Positions 1 through 14,886 of a stretch of 64,000 bases of DNA are shown piece after piece (the first letter of the stretch is position 1; the number at the start of each line of letters is the position of its first letter). Under the pieces are notes generated by a model that saw only the letters and a list, made by a program, of their open reading frames with translations, made no database searches and was not told where the DNA came from. Both the position numbers and the translations under genes were made by a program. Source of the stretch: Fallopia convolvulus (taxonomy: Eukaryota; Streptophyta; Magnoliopsida; Caryophyllales; Polygonaceae); NCBI GenBank assembly GCA_964016875.1, contig OZ024720.1:38097106-38161105 (forward strand), read 5' to 3'.

Positions 1-1483
1 TCATTCTTTATACTTAAGCTTAGATGTCTTTAAAAGTTCACTTGTCTTTACTCCTTTTGCCATTAAAATGACTTCTGATCCAACTTTGTACACCAAGTGT
101 TTGATGAAATGTCCATGTAAATGTCACTCCTAAATGTGGCATTTGATTTCTAGGTTCGAATTTATGCTCTTATTTAATCAGTCATGATTTTATAGTGTAG
201 AATGCGCTTATTGGCTTTGTAATATCCTTATTCTTTATGCTTATGCCTAGATGCGTTAAGTTCACTTGTTTTTTCTCCTTTTGGCTTTAAAAATATGAGT
301 TATGATATAACATTGCACGCCAAGTGTTCGAAGAAATGTCCATGTAAATGTCACTCCTAAATGTGGCATTCGGTTTCTAGGTTCAAATTTATGCTTTTAT
401 TCGATCGGTCTCGGTTTCGTAGTGCAGAATATGCTTATTGGCCTCATACTATCCTCATTCTTTAAGCTTATGCCTAGATGTTTTCAAAGTTCACTTGTTT
501 TTTCTCCTTTTGCCCTTAAAATGACTTGTGATCTAACATTGCACGACATGTGTTCGATAAAATGCCGAAGTAAATGTCGCTTCTAAAATTGGCATTCGGT
601 TTCTAGTTTCGAATTTATGATTTTATTCGATCAGTCTTGATTTTGTAGTTTAGAATGTGCTTATTGGCATGATAATATCCTTTTTCTTTATGCTTATGCC
701 TAGATGTCTTTAAAGTTCACTTGTCTTTTCTCCTTTTGCCTTTATAAAATGACTTGTGATCTAACATTGCACACCAAGTGTTTGATGAAATGTCTATGTA
801 AATGTCAATCCTAAAAGTTGCATTCGGTTTCTAGTTTCGAATTTATGCTTTTATTCGATCGGTCTTGATTTGGTAGCGTAGAATGTGCTTATTGGCTTGT
901 TACTATCCTTATTCTTTGTGCTTATGCCTAGATATCTTTAAAGTTCACTTGTTTTTTCTCCTTTTACCTTTAAAATGACTTGTGATCTAACATTGCATGA
1001 CATGTGTTTGATGAAATGTCCATGTTAACATCAATCCTAAAAGTGGCATTCGATTTCTTGGTTCGAGTTTATGCTCTTATTCGATCGGTCTTGATTTTGT
1101 AGCGTAGAATGTGCTTATTGGCTTGATACTATCCTCATACTTTAAGCTTATGCCTAGATGTCGTTAAAGTCCACTTGTTTTTTCTCCTTTTGCCTTAAAA
1201 ATCACTTGTGATCTAACATTACAAGCCAAGTGTTCGATGAAATGTCCATGTAAATGACACTCCTAAATGTGGCATTCGGTTTCTAGGTTCAAATTTATGC
1301 TTTTATTCGATCGGTCTCGATTTTGTAGTGCAAAATATGCTTATTTGGTTGATACTATCCTCATTCTTTATGCTTATGCCTAGATGTTTTCGAAGTTCAA
1401 TTATTTTTTCCCCTTTTGCCTTTATAATGACTTGTGATCTAACATTGCACGACAAGTGTTCGACGAAGTGTCCAAGTAAATGT

Positions 1484-4400
1484 CGCTCATAAGGTTTGAG
1501 TTTATGCTTTTATTCGATCGTTCTTGATTTTGTAATGTAGATTGTTCTTATTGGCTTTATACTATCCTCATTCTTTATGCTTAAGCTTAGATGTCTTTAA
1601 AGTTCACTTATCTTTTCTCCTTTTGCCATTAAAATGACTTCTAATCTAAGTTTGCACACCAAGTGTTTGATGAAATGTCCATGTAAATGTCACTCCTAAA
1701 TGTGGCATTTGGTTTCTAGGTTTGAATTTATGTTTTTATTTAATCAGACATGATTTTATAGTGTAGAATGTGCTTATTGGCTTTATAATATCCTTATTTT
1801 TTATGCTTATGCCTAGATGTCTTTAAAGTTCATTTGTTTTTTCTCCTTTTGCCTTTAGAATTACTTGTGAGCTAACATTGTACGCCATGTGTTTGATGAA
1901 ATGTCCATGTAAATGTCAATCCTAAAAGTGGCATTCTGTTTCTAGTTTCGAATTTATGCTTTTATTTGATCGGTCTTGATTTTGTAATGTAGAATGTGCT
2001 TATTGGCATGATAATATCCTTTTTCTTTATGCTTATCCCTAGATGCCTTTAAAGTTCACTTGTTTTTTCTCCTTTTGCCTTTAGAAAATAACTTGTGATC
2101 TAACATTGCACGACAAGTGTTCGATGAAATGTCCATGTAAATGTCAATCCTAAAAGTGGCATTCAGTTTCTAGTTTCGAATTTATGCTTTTATTCGATCG
2201 GTCTTGATTTGGTAGCGTAGAATGTGCTTATTAGCTTGTTACTATCCTTATTTTTTATGCTTATGCCTAGATATCTTTAAAGTTCACTTGTTTTTTCTCC
2301 TTTTACCTTTAAAATGACTTGTCATGTAACATTGCACGACATGTGTTTGATGAAATGTCCATGTTAAAGTCAATCCTAAAAGTGGCATTCGATTTCTTGG
2401 TTTGAGTTTATGCTTTTATTCGATCGGTCTTGATTTTGTAACGTAGAATGTGCTTATTTGCTTGATACTATCTTCATTCTTTCTGCTTATGCCTAGATGT
2501 CATTAAAGTTCACTTGTTTTTTCTCCTTTTGCCTTTAAAATCACTTGTGATCTAACATTGCACGCCAAGTGTTTGATGAAATGTCCATGTAAATGTCAAT
2601 CCTAAAAGTTGCATTCGGTTTCTAGTTTCGAATTTATGCTTTTATTCGATCGGTCTTGATTTGGTGGCGTAGAATGTGCTTATTAACTTGTTACTCTCCT
2701 TATTCTTTGTGCTTATGCCGAGATATCGTTAAAGTTCACTTGTTTTTTCTCCTTTTACCTTTAAAATGACTTGTGATCTAACATTGCACGACATGTGTTT
2801 GATGAAATCTCCATGTCAACGTCAATCCTAAAAGTGGCATTCGATTTCTTGGTTCGAGTTTATGCTTTTATTCGATCGGTCTTGATTTTGTAGCGTAGAA
2901 TGTGCTTATTGGCTTGATACTATCCTCATTCTTTAAGCTTATGCATAGATGTCGTTAAAGTTCACTTGTTTTTTCTCCTTTTGCCTTTAAAATCACTTGT
3001 GATCTAACATTGCAAGCCAAGTGTTCGATGAAATGTCCATGTAAATGACACTCCTAAATGTGGCATTCGGTTTCTAACTTTAAATTTATGCTTTTATTCG
3101 ATCGGTCTCGATTTTGTAGTGCATAATATGCTTATTGGCTTGATACTATCCTCATTCTTTACGCTTATGCCTAGATGTTTTCAAAGTTCACTTGTTTTTT
3201 CTACTTTTGCCCTCAAAATGACTTGTGATCTATCATTGCACGACATGTGTTCGATGATATGTCAAAGTAAATGTCGCTTCTAAAATTTGCATTCGATTTC
3301 TAGTTTCGAATTTATGATTTTATTCGATTGTTCTTGAATTTGTAGTGCAGAATGTGCTTATTGGCTTGATACTATCCGCATTCTGTATGCTTATGCCTAG
3401 ATGTCTTTAAAGTTCATTTGTTATTTCTCCTTTTGCCTTTAGAATTACTTGTGAGCTAACATTGCACGCCATGTGTTTGATGAAATGTCCATGCAAATGT
3501 CAATCCTAAAAGTGGCATTCAGTTTCTAGTTTCGAATTTAAGCTTTTATTCAATCGTTCTTGATTTTGTAGTGTAGAATGTGCTTATTGGCATGATAATA
3601 TCCTTTTTCTTTATGCTTATGCCTAGATGTCTTTAAAGTTCACTTGTCTTTTCTCCCTTTGCCTTTGTAAAATGACTTGTGATCTAACATTGCATGCGAA
3701 GTGTTTCATGAAATGTCCATGTAAATGTCAATCCTAAAAGTTGCATTCGGTTTCTAGTTTCGAATTTATGCTTTTATTCGATCGGTTTTGATTTGGTAGC
3801 GTAGAATGTGCTTATTAGCTTGTTATTATCCTTATTCTTTGTGCTTATGCCTAGATATCTTTAAAGTTCACTTGTTTTTTCTCCTTTTACCTTTAAAATG
3901 ACTTGTGATCTAACATTGCACGACATGTGTTTGATGAAATGTCCATGTTAACGTCCATCCTAAAAGTGGCATTCGATTTCTTGGTTCGATTTTATGCTTT
4001 TATTCGACTGGTCTTGTCTTTGTAGCGTAGAATGTGCTTTTTGGCTTGATACTATCCTCATTCTTTAAGCTTATGCCTAGATGTCGTTAAAGTTCACTTT
4101 TTTTTTCACCTTTTGCCTTTAAAATCACTTGTGATCTAACATTGCAAGCCAAGTGTTCGATGAAATGTCCATGTAAATGACACTCCTAAATGTGGCATTC
4201 GGTTTCTAGGTTCAAATTTATGCTTTTATTCGATCGGTCTCGATTTTGTAGTGCAAAATATGCTTATTTGGTTGATACTATCCTCATTCTTTATGCTTAT
4301 GCCTAGATGTTTTCGAAGTTCAATTATTTTTTCCCCTTTTGCCTTTATAATGACTTGTGATCTAACATTGCACAACAAGTGTTCGACGAAGTGTCCAAGT

Positions 4401-7328
4401 AAATGTCGCTCATAAGGTTTGAGTTTATGCTTTTATTCGATCGTTCTTGATTTTGTAATGTAGATTGTGCTTATTGGCTTAATACTATCCTCATTCTTTA
4501 TGCTTAAGCTTAGATGTCTTTAAAGTTCACTTATCTTTTCTCCTTTTGCTATTAAAATGACTTCTAATCTAACTTTGCACACCAAGTGTTTGATGAAATG
4601 TCCATGTAAATGTCACTCCTATATGTGGCATTTGGTTTCTAGGTTTGAATTTATGTTTTTATTTAATCAGACATGATTTTATAGTGTAGAATGTGCTTAT
4701 TGGCTTCATAATATCCTTATTTTTTATGCTTATGCCTAGATGTCTTTAAAGTTCATTTGTTTTTTCTCCTTTTGCCTTTAGAATTACTTGTGAGCTAACA
4801 TTGTACGCCATGTGTTTGATGAAATGTCCATGTAAATTTCAATCCTAAAAGTGGCATTCTGTTTCTAGTTTCGAATTTATGCTTTTATTTGATCGGTCTT
4901 GATTTTGTAGTGTATAATGTGCTTATTGGCATGATAATATCCTTTTTCTTTATGCTTATCCCTAGATGCCTTTAAAGTTCACTTGTTTTTTCTCCTTTTG
5001 CCTTTAGAAAATAACTTGCGATCTAACATTGCACGACAAGTGTTCGATGAAATGTCCATGTAAATGTCAATCCTAAAAGTGGCATTCAGTTTGTAGTTTT
5101 GAATTTATGCTTTTATTCGATCGGTCTTGATTTGGTAGCGTAGAATGTGCTTATTAGCTTGTTACTATCCTTATTCTTTATGCTTATGCCTAGATATCTT
5201 TAAAGTTCACTTGTTTTTTCTCCTTTTACCTTTAAAATGACTTGTCATCTAACATTGCACGACATGTGTTTGATGAAATGTCCATGTTAAAGTCAATCCT
5301 AAAAGTGGCATTCGATTTCTTGGTTTGAGTGTATGCTTTTATTCGATCGGTCTTGATTTTGTAGCGTAGAATGTGCTTATTTGCTTGATACTATCTTCAT
5401 TCTTTCTGCTTATGCCTAGATGTCATTAAAGTTCACTTGTTTTTTCTCCTTTTGCCTTTAAAATCACTTGTGATCTAACATTGCACGCCAAGTGTTTGAT
5501 GAAATGTCCATGTAAATGTCAATCCTAAAAGTTGCATTCGGTTTCTAGTTTCGAATTTATGCTTTTATTCGATGGGTCTTGATTTGGTGGCGTAAAATGT
5601 GCTTATTAACTTGTTACTATCCTTATTCTTTGTGCTTATGCCGAAATATCTTTAAAGTTCACTTGTTTTTTCTCCTTTTACCTTTAAAATGACTTGTGAT
5701 CTAACATTGCACGACATGTGTTTGATGAAATCTCCATGTTAACGTCAATCCTAAAAGTGGCATTCGATTTCTTGGTTCGATTTTATGCTTTTATTCGATC
5801 GGTCTTGATTTTGTAGCGTAGAATGTGCTTATTGGGTTGATACTCTCCTCATTCTTTAAGCTTATGCCTAGATGTCGTGAAAGTTCACTTTTTTTTTCTC
5901 CTTTTGCCTTTAAAATCACTTGTGATCTAACATTGCAAGCCAAGTGTTCAATGAAATGTCCATGTAAATGACACTCCTAAATGTGGCATTCGGTTTCTAA
6001 CTTTAAATTTATGCTTTTATTCGATCGGTCTCGATTTTGTAGTGCATAATATGCTTATTGGCTTGATACTATCCTCATTCTTTACGCTTATGCCTAGATG
6101 TTTTCAAAGTTCACTTGTTTTTTCTACTTTTGCCCTCAAAATGACTTGTGATCTATCATTGCACGACATGTGTTCGATGATATGTCAAAGTAAATGTCGC
6201 TTCTAAAATTTGCATTCGATTTCTAGTTTCGAATTTGTGATTTTATTCGATTGTTCTTGATTTGTATTGCAGAATGTGCTTATTGGCTTGATACTATCCG
6301 CATTCTGTATGCTTATGCCTAGATGTCTTTAAAGTTCATTTGTTATTTCTCCTTTTGCCTTTAGAAAATAACTTGTGAGCTAACATTGCACGCCATGTGT
6401 TTGATGAAATGTCCATGCAAATGTCAATCCTAAAAGTGGCATTCAGTTTCTAGTTTCGAATTTATGCTTTTATTCGACCGGTCGATTTTGTAGTGTAGAA
6501 TGTGCTAATTGGCATGATAATATCCTTTTTCTTTATGCTTATGCCTAGATGTCTTTAAAGTTCACTTGTCTTTTCTCCTTTTGCCTTTATAAAATGACTT
6601 GTGATCTAACATTGCACTCCAAGTGTTTGATGAAATGTCTATGTAAATGTCAATCCTAAAAGTTGCATTCGGTTTCTAGTTTCGAATTTATGCTTTTATT
6701 CGATCGGTCTTGATTTGGTAGCATAGAATGTGCTTATTGGCTTGTTACTATCCTTATTCTTTGTGCATATGCCTAGATATCTTTAAAGTTCACTTGTTTT
6801 TTCTGCTTTTACCTTTAAAATGACTTGTGATCTAACATTGCACGACATGTGTTTGATGAAATGTCCATGTTAACATCAATCCTAAAAGTGGCATTCGATT
6901 TCTTGGTTCGAGTTTATGCTCTTATTCGATCGGTCTTGATTTTGTAGCGTAGAATGTGCTTATTGGCTTGATACTATCCTCATACTTTAAGCTTATGCCT
7001 AGATGTCGTTAAAGTTCACTTGTTTTTTCTCCTTTTGCCTTAAAAATCACTTGTGATCTAACATTGCAAGCCAAGTGTTCGATGAAATGTCCATGTAAAT
7101 GACACTCGTAAATGTGGCATTCGGTTTCTAGGTTCAAATTTATGCTTTTATTCGATCGGTCTCGATTTTGTAGTGCAAAATATGCTTATTTGGTTGATAC
7201 TATCCTCATTCTTTATGCTTATGCCTAGATGTTTTCGAAGTTCAATTATTTTTTCCCCTTTTGCCTTTATAATGACTTGTGATCTCACATTGCACGACAA
7301 GTGTTCGACGAAGTGTCCAAGTAAATGT
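1484..7328. repeat. Two adjacent 13-monomer higher-order repeats (about 2.92 kb each)
   Basis: A distinctive short monomer, in which CGCTCATAAGG joins directly to the TTTGAG block with about 20 bp missing, begins its marker at 1484, 4407 and 7329. The spacings are 2923 and 2922 bp, which equals 13 monomers minus the 20-bp deletion. The monomer types between these markers run in the same order in both copies with only scattered differences. This is a genuine higher-order repeat rather than simple monomeric tandem repetition. Confidence 0.9.
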
Positions 7329-10300
7329 CGCTCATAAGGTTTGAGTTTATGCTTTTATTCGATCGTTCTTGATTTTGTAATGTAGATTGTGCTTATTGGC
7401 TTTATACTATCCTCATTCTGTATGCTTAAGCTTAGATGTCTTTACAGTTCACTTATCTTTTCTCCTTTTCCATTAAAATGACTTCTAATCTAACTTTGCA
7501 CACCAAGTGTTTGATGAAATGTCCATGTAAATGTCACTCCTAAATGTGGCATTTGGTTTCTAGGTTTGAATTTATGTTTTTATTTAATCAGACATGATTT
7601 TATAGTGTAGAATGTGCTTATTGGCTTTATAATATCCTTATTTTTTATGTTTATGCCTAGATGTCTTTAAAGTTCATTTGTTTTTTCTCCTTTTGCCTTT
7701 AGAAGTACTTGTGATCTAACATTGTACGCCATGTGTTTGATGAAATGTCCATGTAAATGTCAATCCTAAATGTGGCATTCTATTTCTAATTTCGAATTTA
7801 TGCTTTTATTTGATCGGTCTTGATTTTGTAGTGTAGAATGTGCTTATTGGCATGATAATATCCTTTTTCTTTATGCTTATCCCTAGATGCCTTTAAAGTT
7901 CACTTGTTTTTTCTCCTTTTGCCTTTAGAAAATAACTTGTGATCTAACATTGCACGACAAGTGTTCGATGAAATGTCCATGTAAATGTCAATCCTAAAAG
8001 TGGCATTCAGTTTCTAGTTTCGAATTTATGCTTTTATTCGATCGGTCTTGATTTGGTAGCGTAGAATGTGCTTATTAGCTTGTTACTATCCTTATTCTTT
8101 ATGCTTATGCCTAGATATTTTTAAAGTTCACTTGTTTTTTCTCCTTTTACCTTTAAAATGACTTGTCATCTAACATTGCACGACATGTGTTTGATGAAAT
8201 GTCCATGTTAAAGTCAATCCTAAAAGTGGCATTCGATTTCTTGGTTTGAGTTTATGCTTTTATTCGATCGGTCTTGATTTTGTAGCGTAGAATGTGCTTA
8301 TTTGCTTGATACTATCTTCATTCTTTCTGCTTATGCCTAGATGTCATTAAAGTTCACTTGTTTTTTCTCCTTTTGCCTTTAAAATCACTTGTGATCTAAC
8401 ATTGCACGCCAAGTGTTTGATGAAATGTCCATGTAAATGTCAATCCTAAAAGTTGCATTCGGTTTCTAGTTTCGAATTTATGCTTTTATTCGATCGGTCT
8501 TGATTTGGTGGCGTAGAATGTGCTTATTAACTTGTTACTATCTTTATTCTTTGTGCTTATGCCGAGATTTTTTTAAAGTTCACTTGTTTTTTCTCCTTTT
8601 ACCTTTAAAATGACTTGTGATCTAACATTGCACGACATGTGTTTGATGAAATCTCCATGTTAACGTCAATCCTAAAAGTGGCATTCGATTTCTTGGTTTG
8701 AGTTTATGCTTTTATTCGATCGGTCTTGATTTTGTAGCGTAGAATGTGCTTATTGGCTTGATACTATCCTCATTCTTTAAGCTTATGCCTAGATGACGTT
8801 AGAGTTCACTTGTTTTTTTTTTTTGCCTTTAAAATCACTTGTGATCTAACATTGCAAGCCAAGTGTTCGATGAAATGTCCATGTAAATGACACTCCTAAA
8901 TGTGGCATTCGGTTTCTAACTTTAAATTTATGCTTTTATTCGATCGGTCTCGATTTTGTAGTGCATAATATGCTTATTGGCTTGATACTATCCTCATTCT
9001 TTATGCTTATGCTAGATGTTTTCAAAGTTCACTTGTTTTTTCTACTTTTACCCTCAAAATGACTTGTGATCTATCATTGCACGACATGTGTTCGATGATA
9101 TGTCAAAGTAAATGTCGCTTCTAAAATTTGCATTCGATTTCTGATTTCGAATTTATGATTTTATTCGATTGTTCTTGATTTTGTAGTGCAGAATGTGCTT
9201 ATTGGCTTGATACTATCCGCATTCTGTATGCTTATGCCTAGTTGTGTTTAAAGTTCATTTGTTATTTCTCCTTTTGCCTTTAGAATTACTTGTGAGCTAA
9301 CATTGCACGCCATGTGTTTGATGAAATGTCCATGCAAATGTCAATCCTAAAAGTGGCATTCAGTTTCTAGTTTCGAATTTAAGCTTTTATTCAATCGTTC
9401 TTGATTTTGTAGTGTAGAATGTGCTTATTGGCATGATAATATCCTTTTTCTTTATGCTTATGCCTAGATGTCTTTAAAGTTCACTTGTCTTTTCTCCCTT
9501 TGCCTTTATAAAATGACTTGTGATCTAACATTGCACGACAAGTGTTCGATGAAATGTCCATGTAAATGTCAATCCTAAAAGTGGCATTCAGTTTCTAGTT
9601 TTGAATTTATGCTTTTATTCGATCGGTCTTGATTTGGTAGCGTAGAATGTGCTTATTAGCTTTTTACTATCCTTATTCTTTATGCTTATGCCTAGATATC
9701 TTTAAAGTTCACTTGTTTTTTCTCCTTTTACCTTTAAAATGACTTGTCATCTAACATTGCACGACATGTGTTTGATGAAATGTCCATGTTAAAGTCAATC
9801 CTAAAAGTGACATTCGATTTCTTGGTTTGAGTTTATGCTTTTATTCGATCGGTCTTGATTTTGTAGCGTAGAATGTGCTTATTTGCTTGATACTATTTTC
9901 ATTCTTTCTGCTTATGCCTAGATGTCATTAAAGTTCACTTGTTTTTTCTCCTTTTGCCTTTAAAATCACTTGTGATCTAACATTGCACGCCAAGTGTTTG
10001 ATGAAATGTCCATGTAAATGTCAATCCTAAAAGTTGCATTCGGTTTCTAGTTTCGAATTTATGCTTTTATTCGATCGGTCTTGATTTGGTAGCGTAGAAT
10101 GTGCTTATTAGCTTGTTATTATCCTTATTCTTTGTGCTTATGCCTAGATATCTTTAAAGTTCACTTGTTTTTTCTCCTTTTACCTTTAAAATGACTTGTG
10201 ATCTAACATTGCACGACATGTGTTTGATGAAATGTCCATGTTAACGTCCATCCTAAAAGTGGCATTCGATTTCTTGGTTCGATTTTATGCTTTTATTCGA

Positions 10301-13300
10301 CCGATCTTGATTTTGTAGCGTAGAATGTGCTTTTTGGCTTGATACTATCCTCATTCTTTAAGCTTATGCCTAGATGTCGTTAAAGTTCACTTTTTTTTTC
10401 TCCTTTTGCCTTTAAAATCACTTGTGATCTAATATTGCAAGCCAAGTGTTCGATGAAATGTCCATGTAAATGACACTCCTAAATGTGGCATTCGGTTTCT
10501 AGGTTCAAATTTATGGTTTTATTCGATCGGTCTCGATTTTGTAGTGCAAAATATGCTTATTTGGTTGATACTATCCTCATTCTTTATGCTTATGCCTAGA
10601 TGTTTTCGAAGTTCAATTATTTTTTCCCCTTTTGCCTTTATAATGACTTGTGATCTAACATTGCACGACAAGTGTTCGACGAAGTGTCCAAGTAAATGTC
10701 GCTCATAAGGTTTGAGTTTATGCTTTTATTCGATCGTTCTTGATTTTGTAATGTAGATTGTGCTTATTGGCTTTATACTATCCTCATTCTTTATGCTTAA
10801 GCTTAGATGTCTTTAAAGTTCACTTATCTTTTCTCCTTTTGCCATTAAAATGACTTCTATTCTAACATTGCACACTAAGTGTTTGATGAAATGTCCATGT
10901 AAATGTCACTCCTAAATGTGGCATTTGGTTTCTAGGTTTGAATTTATGTTTTTATTTAATCAGACATGATTTTATAGTGTAGAATGTGCTTATTGGCTTT
11001 ATAATATCCTTATTTTTTATGCTTATGCCTAAATGTCTTTAAAGTTCATTTGTTTTTTCTCCTTTTGCCTTTAGAATTACTTGTGAGCTAACATTGTACG
11101 CCATGTGTTTGATGAAATGTCCATGTAAATGTCAATCCTAAAAGTGGCATTCTGTTTCTAGTTTCGAATTTATGCTTTTATTTGATCGGTCTTGATTTTG
11201 TAGTGTAGAATGTGCTTATTGGCATGATAATATCCTTTTTCTTTATGCTTATCCCTAGATGCCTTTAAAGTTCACTTGTTTTTTCTCCTTTTGCCTTTAG
11301 AAAATAACTTGTGATCTAACATTGCACGACAAGTGTTCGATGAAATGTCCATGTAAATGTCAATCCTAAAAGTGGCATTCAGTTTCTAGTTTCGAATTTA
11401 TGCTTTTATTCGATCGGTCTTGATTTGATAGCGTAGAATGTGCTTATTAGCTTGTTACTATCCTTATTCTTTATGCTTATGCCTAGATATCTTTAAAGTT
11501 CACTTGTTTTTTCTCCTTTTACCTTTAAAATGACTTGTCATCTAACATTGCACGACATGTGTTTGATGAAATGTCCATGTTAAAGTCAATCCTAAAAGTG
11601 GCATTCGATTTCTTGGTTTGATTTTATGCTTTTATTCGATTGGTCTTGATTTTGTAGCGTAGAATGTGCTTATTTGCTTGATACTATTTTCATTCTTTCT
11701 GCTTATGCCTAGATGTCATTAAAGTTCACTTGTTTTTTCTCCTTTTGCCTTTAAAATCACTTGTGATCTAACATTGCACGCCAAGTGTTTGATGAAATGT
11801 CCATGTAAATGTCAATCCTAAAAGTTGCATTCGGTTTCTAGTTTCGAATTTATGCTTTTATTCGATCGGTCTTGATTTGGTGGCGTAGAATGTGCTTATT
11901 AACTTGTTACTATCATTATTCTTTGTGCTTATGCCGAGATATCTTTAAAGTTCACATTTTTTTTCTCCTTTTACCTTTAAAATGACTTGTGATCTAACAT
12001 TGCACGACATGTGTTTGATGAAATCTCCATGTTAACGTCAATCCTAAAAGTGGCATTTGATTTCTTGGTTCGAGTTTATGCTTTTATTCGATCGGTCTTG
12101 ATTTTGTAGCGTAGAATGTGCTTATTGGCTTGATACTATCCTCATTCTTTAAGCTTATGCCTAGATGTCGTTAAAGTTCACTTGTTTTTTCTCCTTTTGC
12201 CTTTAAAATGACTTGTGATTCAACATTGCACGCAAATTGTTCGATGAAATGTCCATGTAAATGTTAATCCTAAAAGTAGCATTCGGTTTCTAGGTTCGAA
12301 TTTATGCTTTTATTCGATCGGTCTTGATTTTGTAGTGTAGAAAGTGCTTATTGGCTTCATACTATCCTCATTCTTTTTGCTTATGCCTAAAAGTCGTTAA
12401 AGTTCACTTGTTTTTTCGCCTTTTTCCATTAAAATGATTCGTGATCTAACATTGCACGGCAAGTGTTTGATGAAATTTCCATGTAAATGTTAACCCTAAA
12501 AGTGGAATTTGGTTTCTAGGTTCGAATTTATGCTTTTATTCGATCGGTCTTGATTTGTAGTGAAGAAAGTGCTCATTGGCTTGATACTAACCTCATTCTT
12601 TATGCTTATGCCTAGATATCGTTAAAGTTCACTGGTTTTTTCTCCTTTTGCCTTTAAAATGACTTGTGATTTAACATTGCACGCAAAGTGTTCGATGAAA
12701 TGTCCATGTAAATGTTAATCCTAAAAGTAGCGTTCGGTTTCTAGTTTCGAATTTATGCTTTTATTCGATCGGTCTCGATTTTGTAGTGCATAATATGCTT
12801 ATTAGCTTGATACTATCCTCATTCTTTACGCTTATGCCTAGATGTTTTCAAAGTTCACTTGTTTTTTCTACTTTTGCCCTCAAAATGACTTGTGATCTAT
12901 CATTGCACGACATGTGTTCGATGATATATCAAAGTAAATGTCTCTTCTAATATTTGCATTCGATTTCTAGTTTCGAATTTATGATTTTATTCTATTGTTC
13001 TTGATTTTGTAGTGCAGAATGTGCTTATTGGCTTGATACTATCCGCATTCTGTACGCTTATGCCTAGATGTCTTTAAAGTTCATTTGTTATTTCTCCTTT
13101 TGCGTTTAGAATTACTTGTGAGCTAACATTGCACGCCATGTGTTTGATGAAATGTCCATGCAAATGTCAATCCTAAAAGTGGCATTCAGTTTCTAGTTTC
13201 GAATTTATGCTTTTATTCGAACGGTCTTGATTTTATAGTGTAGAATGTGCTTATTGGCATGATAATATCCTTTTTCTTTATGCTTATGCCTAGATGTCTT

Positions 13301-13980
13301 TAAAGTTCACTTGTCTTTTCTCCTTTTGCCTTTATAAAATGACTTGTGATCTAACATTGCACGCCAAGTGTTTGATTAAATGTCTATGTAAATGTCAATC
13401 CTAAAAGTTGCATTCGGTTTCTAGTTTCGTATTTATGCTTTTATTCGATCGGTCTTGATTTGGTAGCGTAGAATGTGCTTATTGGCTTGTTACTATCCTT
13501 ATTCTTTGTGCTTATGCCTAGATATCTTTAAAGTTCACTTGTTTTTTCTCCTTTTACCTTTAAAATGACTTGAGATCTAACATTGCACGACATGTGTTTG
13601 ATGAAATGTCCATGTTAACATCAATCCTAAAAGTGGCATTCGATTTCTTGGTTCGAGTTTATGCTCTTATTCGATCGGTCTTGATTTTGTAGCGTAGAAT
13701 GTGCTTATTGGCTTGATACTATCCTCATACTTTAAGCTTATGCCTAGATGTCGTTAAAGTCCACTTGTTTTTTCTCCTTTTGCCTTAAAAATCACTTGTG
13801 ATCTAACATTGCAAGCCAAGTGTTCGATGAAATGTCCATGTAAATGACACTCCTAAATGTGGCATTCAGTTTCTAGGTTCAAATTTATGCTTTTATTCGA
13901 TCGGTCTCGATTTTGTAGTGCAAAATATGCTTATTTGGTCGATACTATCCTCATTCTTTATGCTTATGCCTAGATGTTTT

Positions 13981-14886
13981 CGAAGTTCACTTGTTTTTTC
14001 TCCTTTTGCCTTTAAAATGACTTGTGATCTAACATTGCACGACATGTGTTTGATGAAATCTCCATGTTAACGTCAATCCTAAAAGTGGCATTCGATTTCT
14101 TGGTTCGATTTTATGCTTTTATTCGACCGGTCTTGATTTTGTAGCGTAGAATGTGCTTTTTGGCTTGATACTATCCTCATTCTTTAAGCTTATGCCTAGA
14201 TGTCGTTAAAGTTCACTTTTTTTTTTCTCCTTTTGCCTTTAAAATCACTTGTGATCTAACATTGCAAGCCAAGTGTTCGATGAAATGTCCATGTAAATGA
14301 CACTCCTAAATGTGGCATTCGGTTTCTAGGTTCAAATTTATGCTTTTATTCGATCGGTCTCGATTTTGTAGTGCAAAATATGCTTATTTGGTTGATACTA
14401 TCCTCATTCTTTATGCTTATGCCTAGATGTTTTCGAAGTTCACTTGTTTTTTCTCCTTTTGCCTTTAAAATGACTTGTGATCTAACATTGCACGACATGT
14501 GTTTGATGAAATCTCCATGTTAACGTCAATCCTAAAAGTGGCATTCGATTTCTTGGTTCGATTTTACGCTTTTATTCGATCGGTCTTGATTTTGTAGCGT
14601 AGAATGTGCTTATTGGCTTGATACTATCCTCATTCTTTAAGCTTATGCCTAGATGTCGTTAAAGTGCACTTGTTTTTTCTCCTTTTGCCTTTAAAATTAC
14701 TTGTGATCTAACATTGCAAGCCAAGTGATCGATGAAATGTCCATGTAAATGACACTCCTAAATGTGGCATTCGGTTTCTAACTTTAAATTTATGCTTTTA
14801 TTCGATCGGTCTCGATTTTGTAGTGCATAACATGCTAATTGGCTTGATACTATCCTCATTCTTTATGCTTATGCCTAGATGTTTTC
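13981..14886. repeat. Local amplification of a 452-bp satellite dimer
   Basis: The same two-monomer unit, beginning CGAAGTTCACTTG and containing GAAATCTCCATGTTAACG, starts at 13981 and again at 14434 (453 bp). The second member carries GCAAGCCAAGTG. It is the first of three runs of this dimer in array A. Confidence 0.8.
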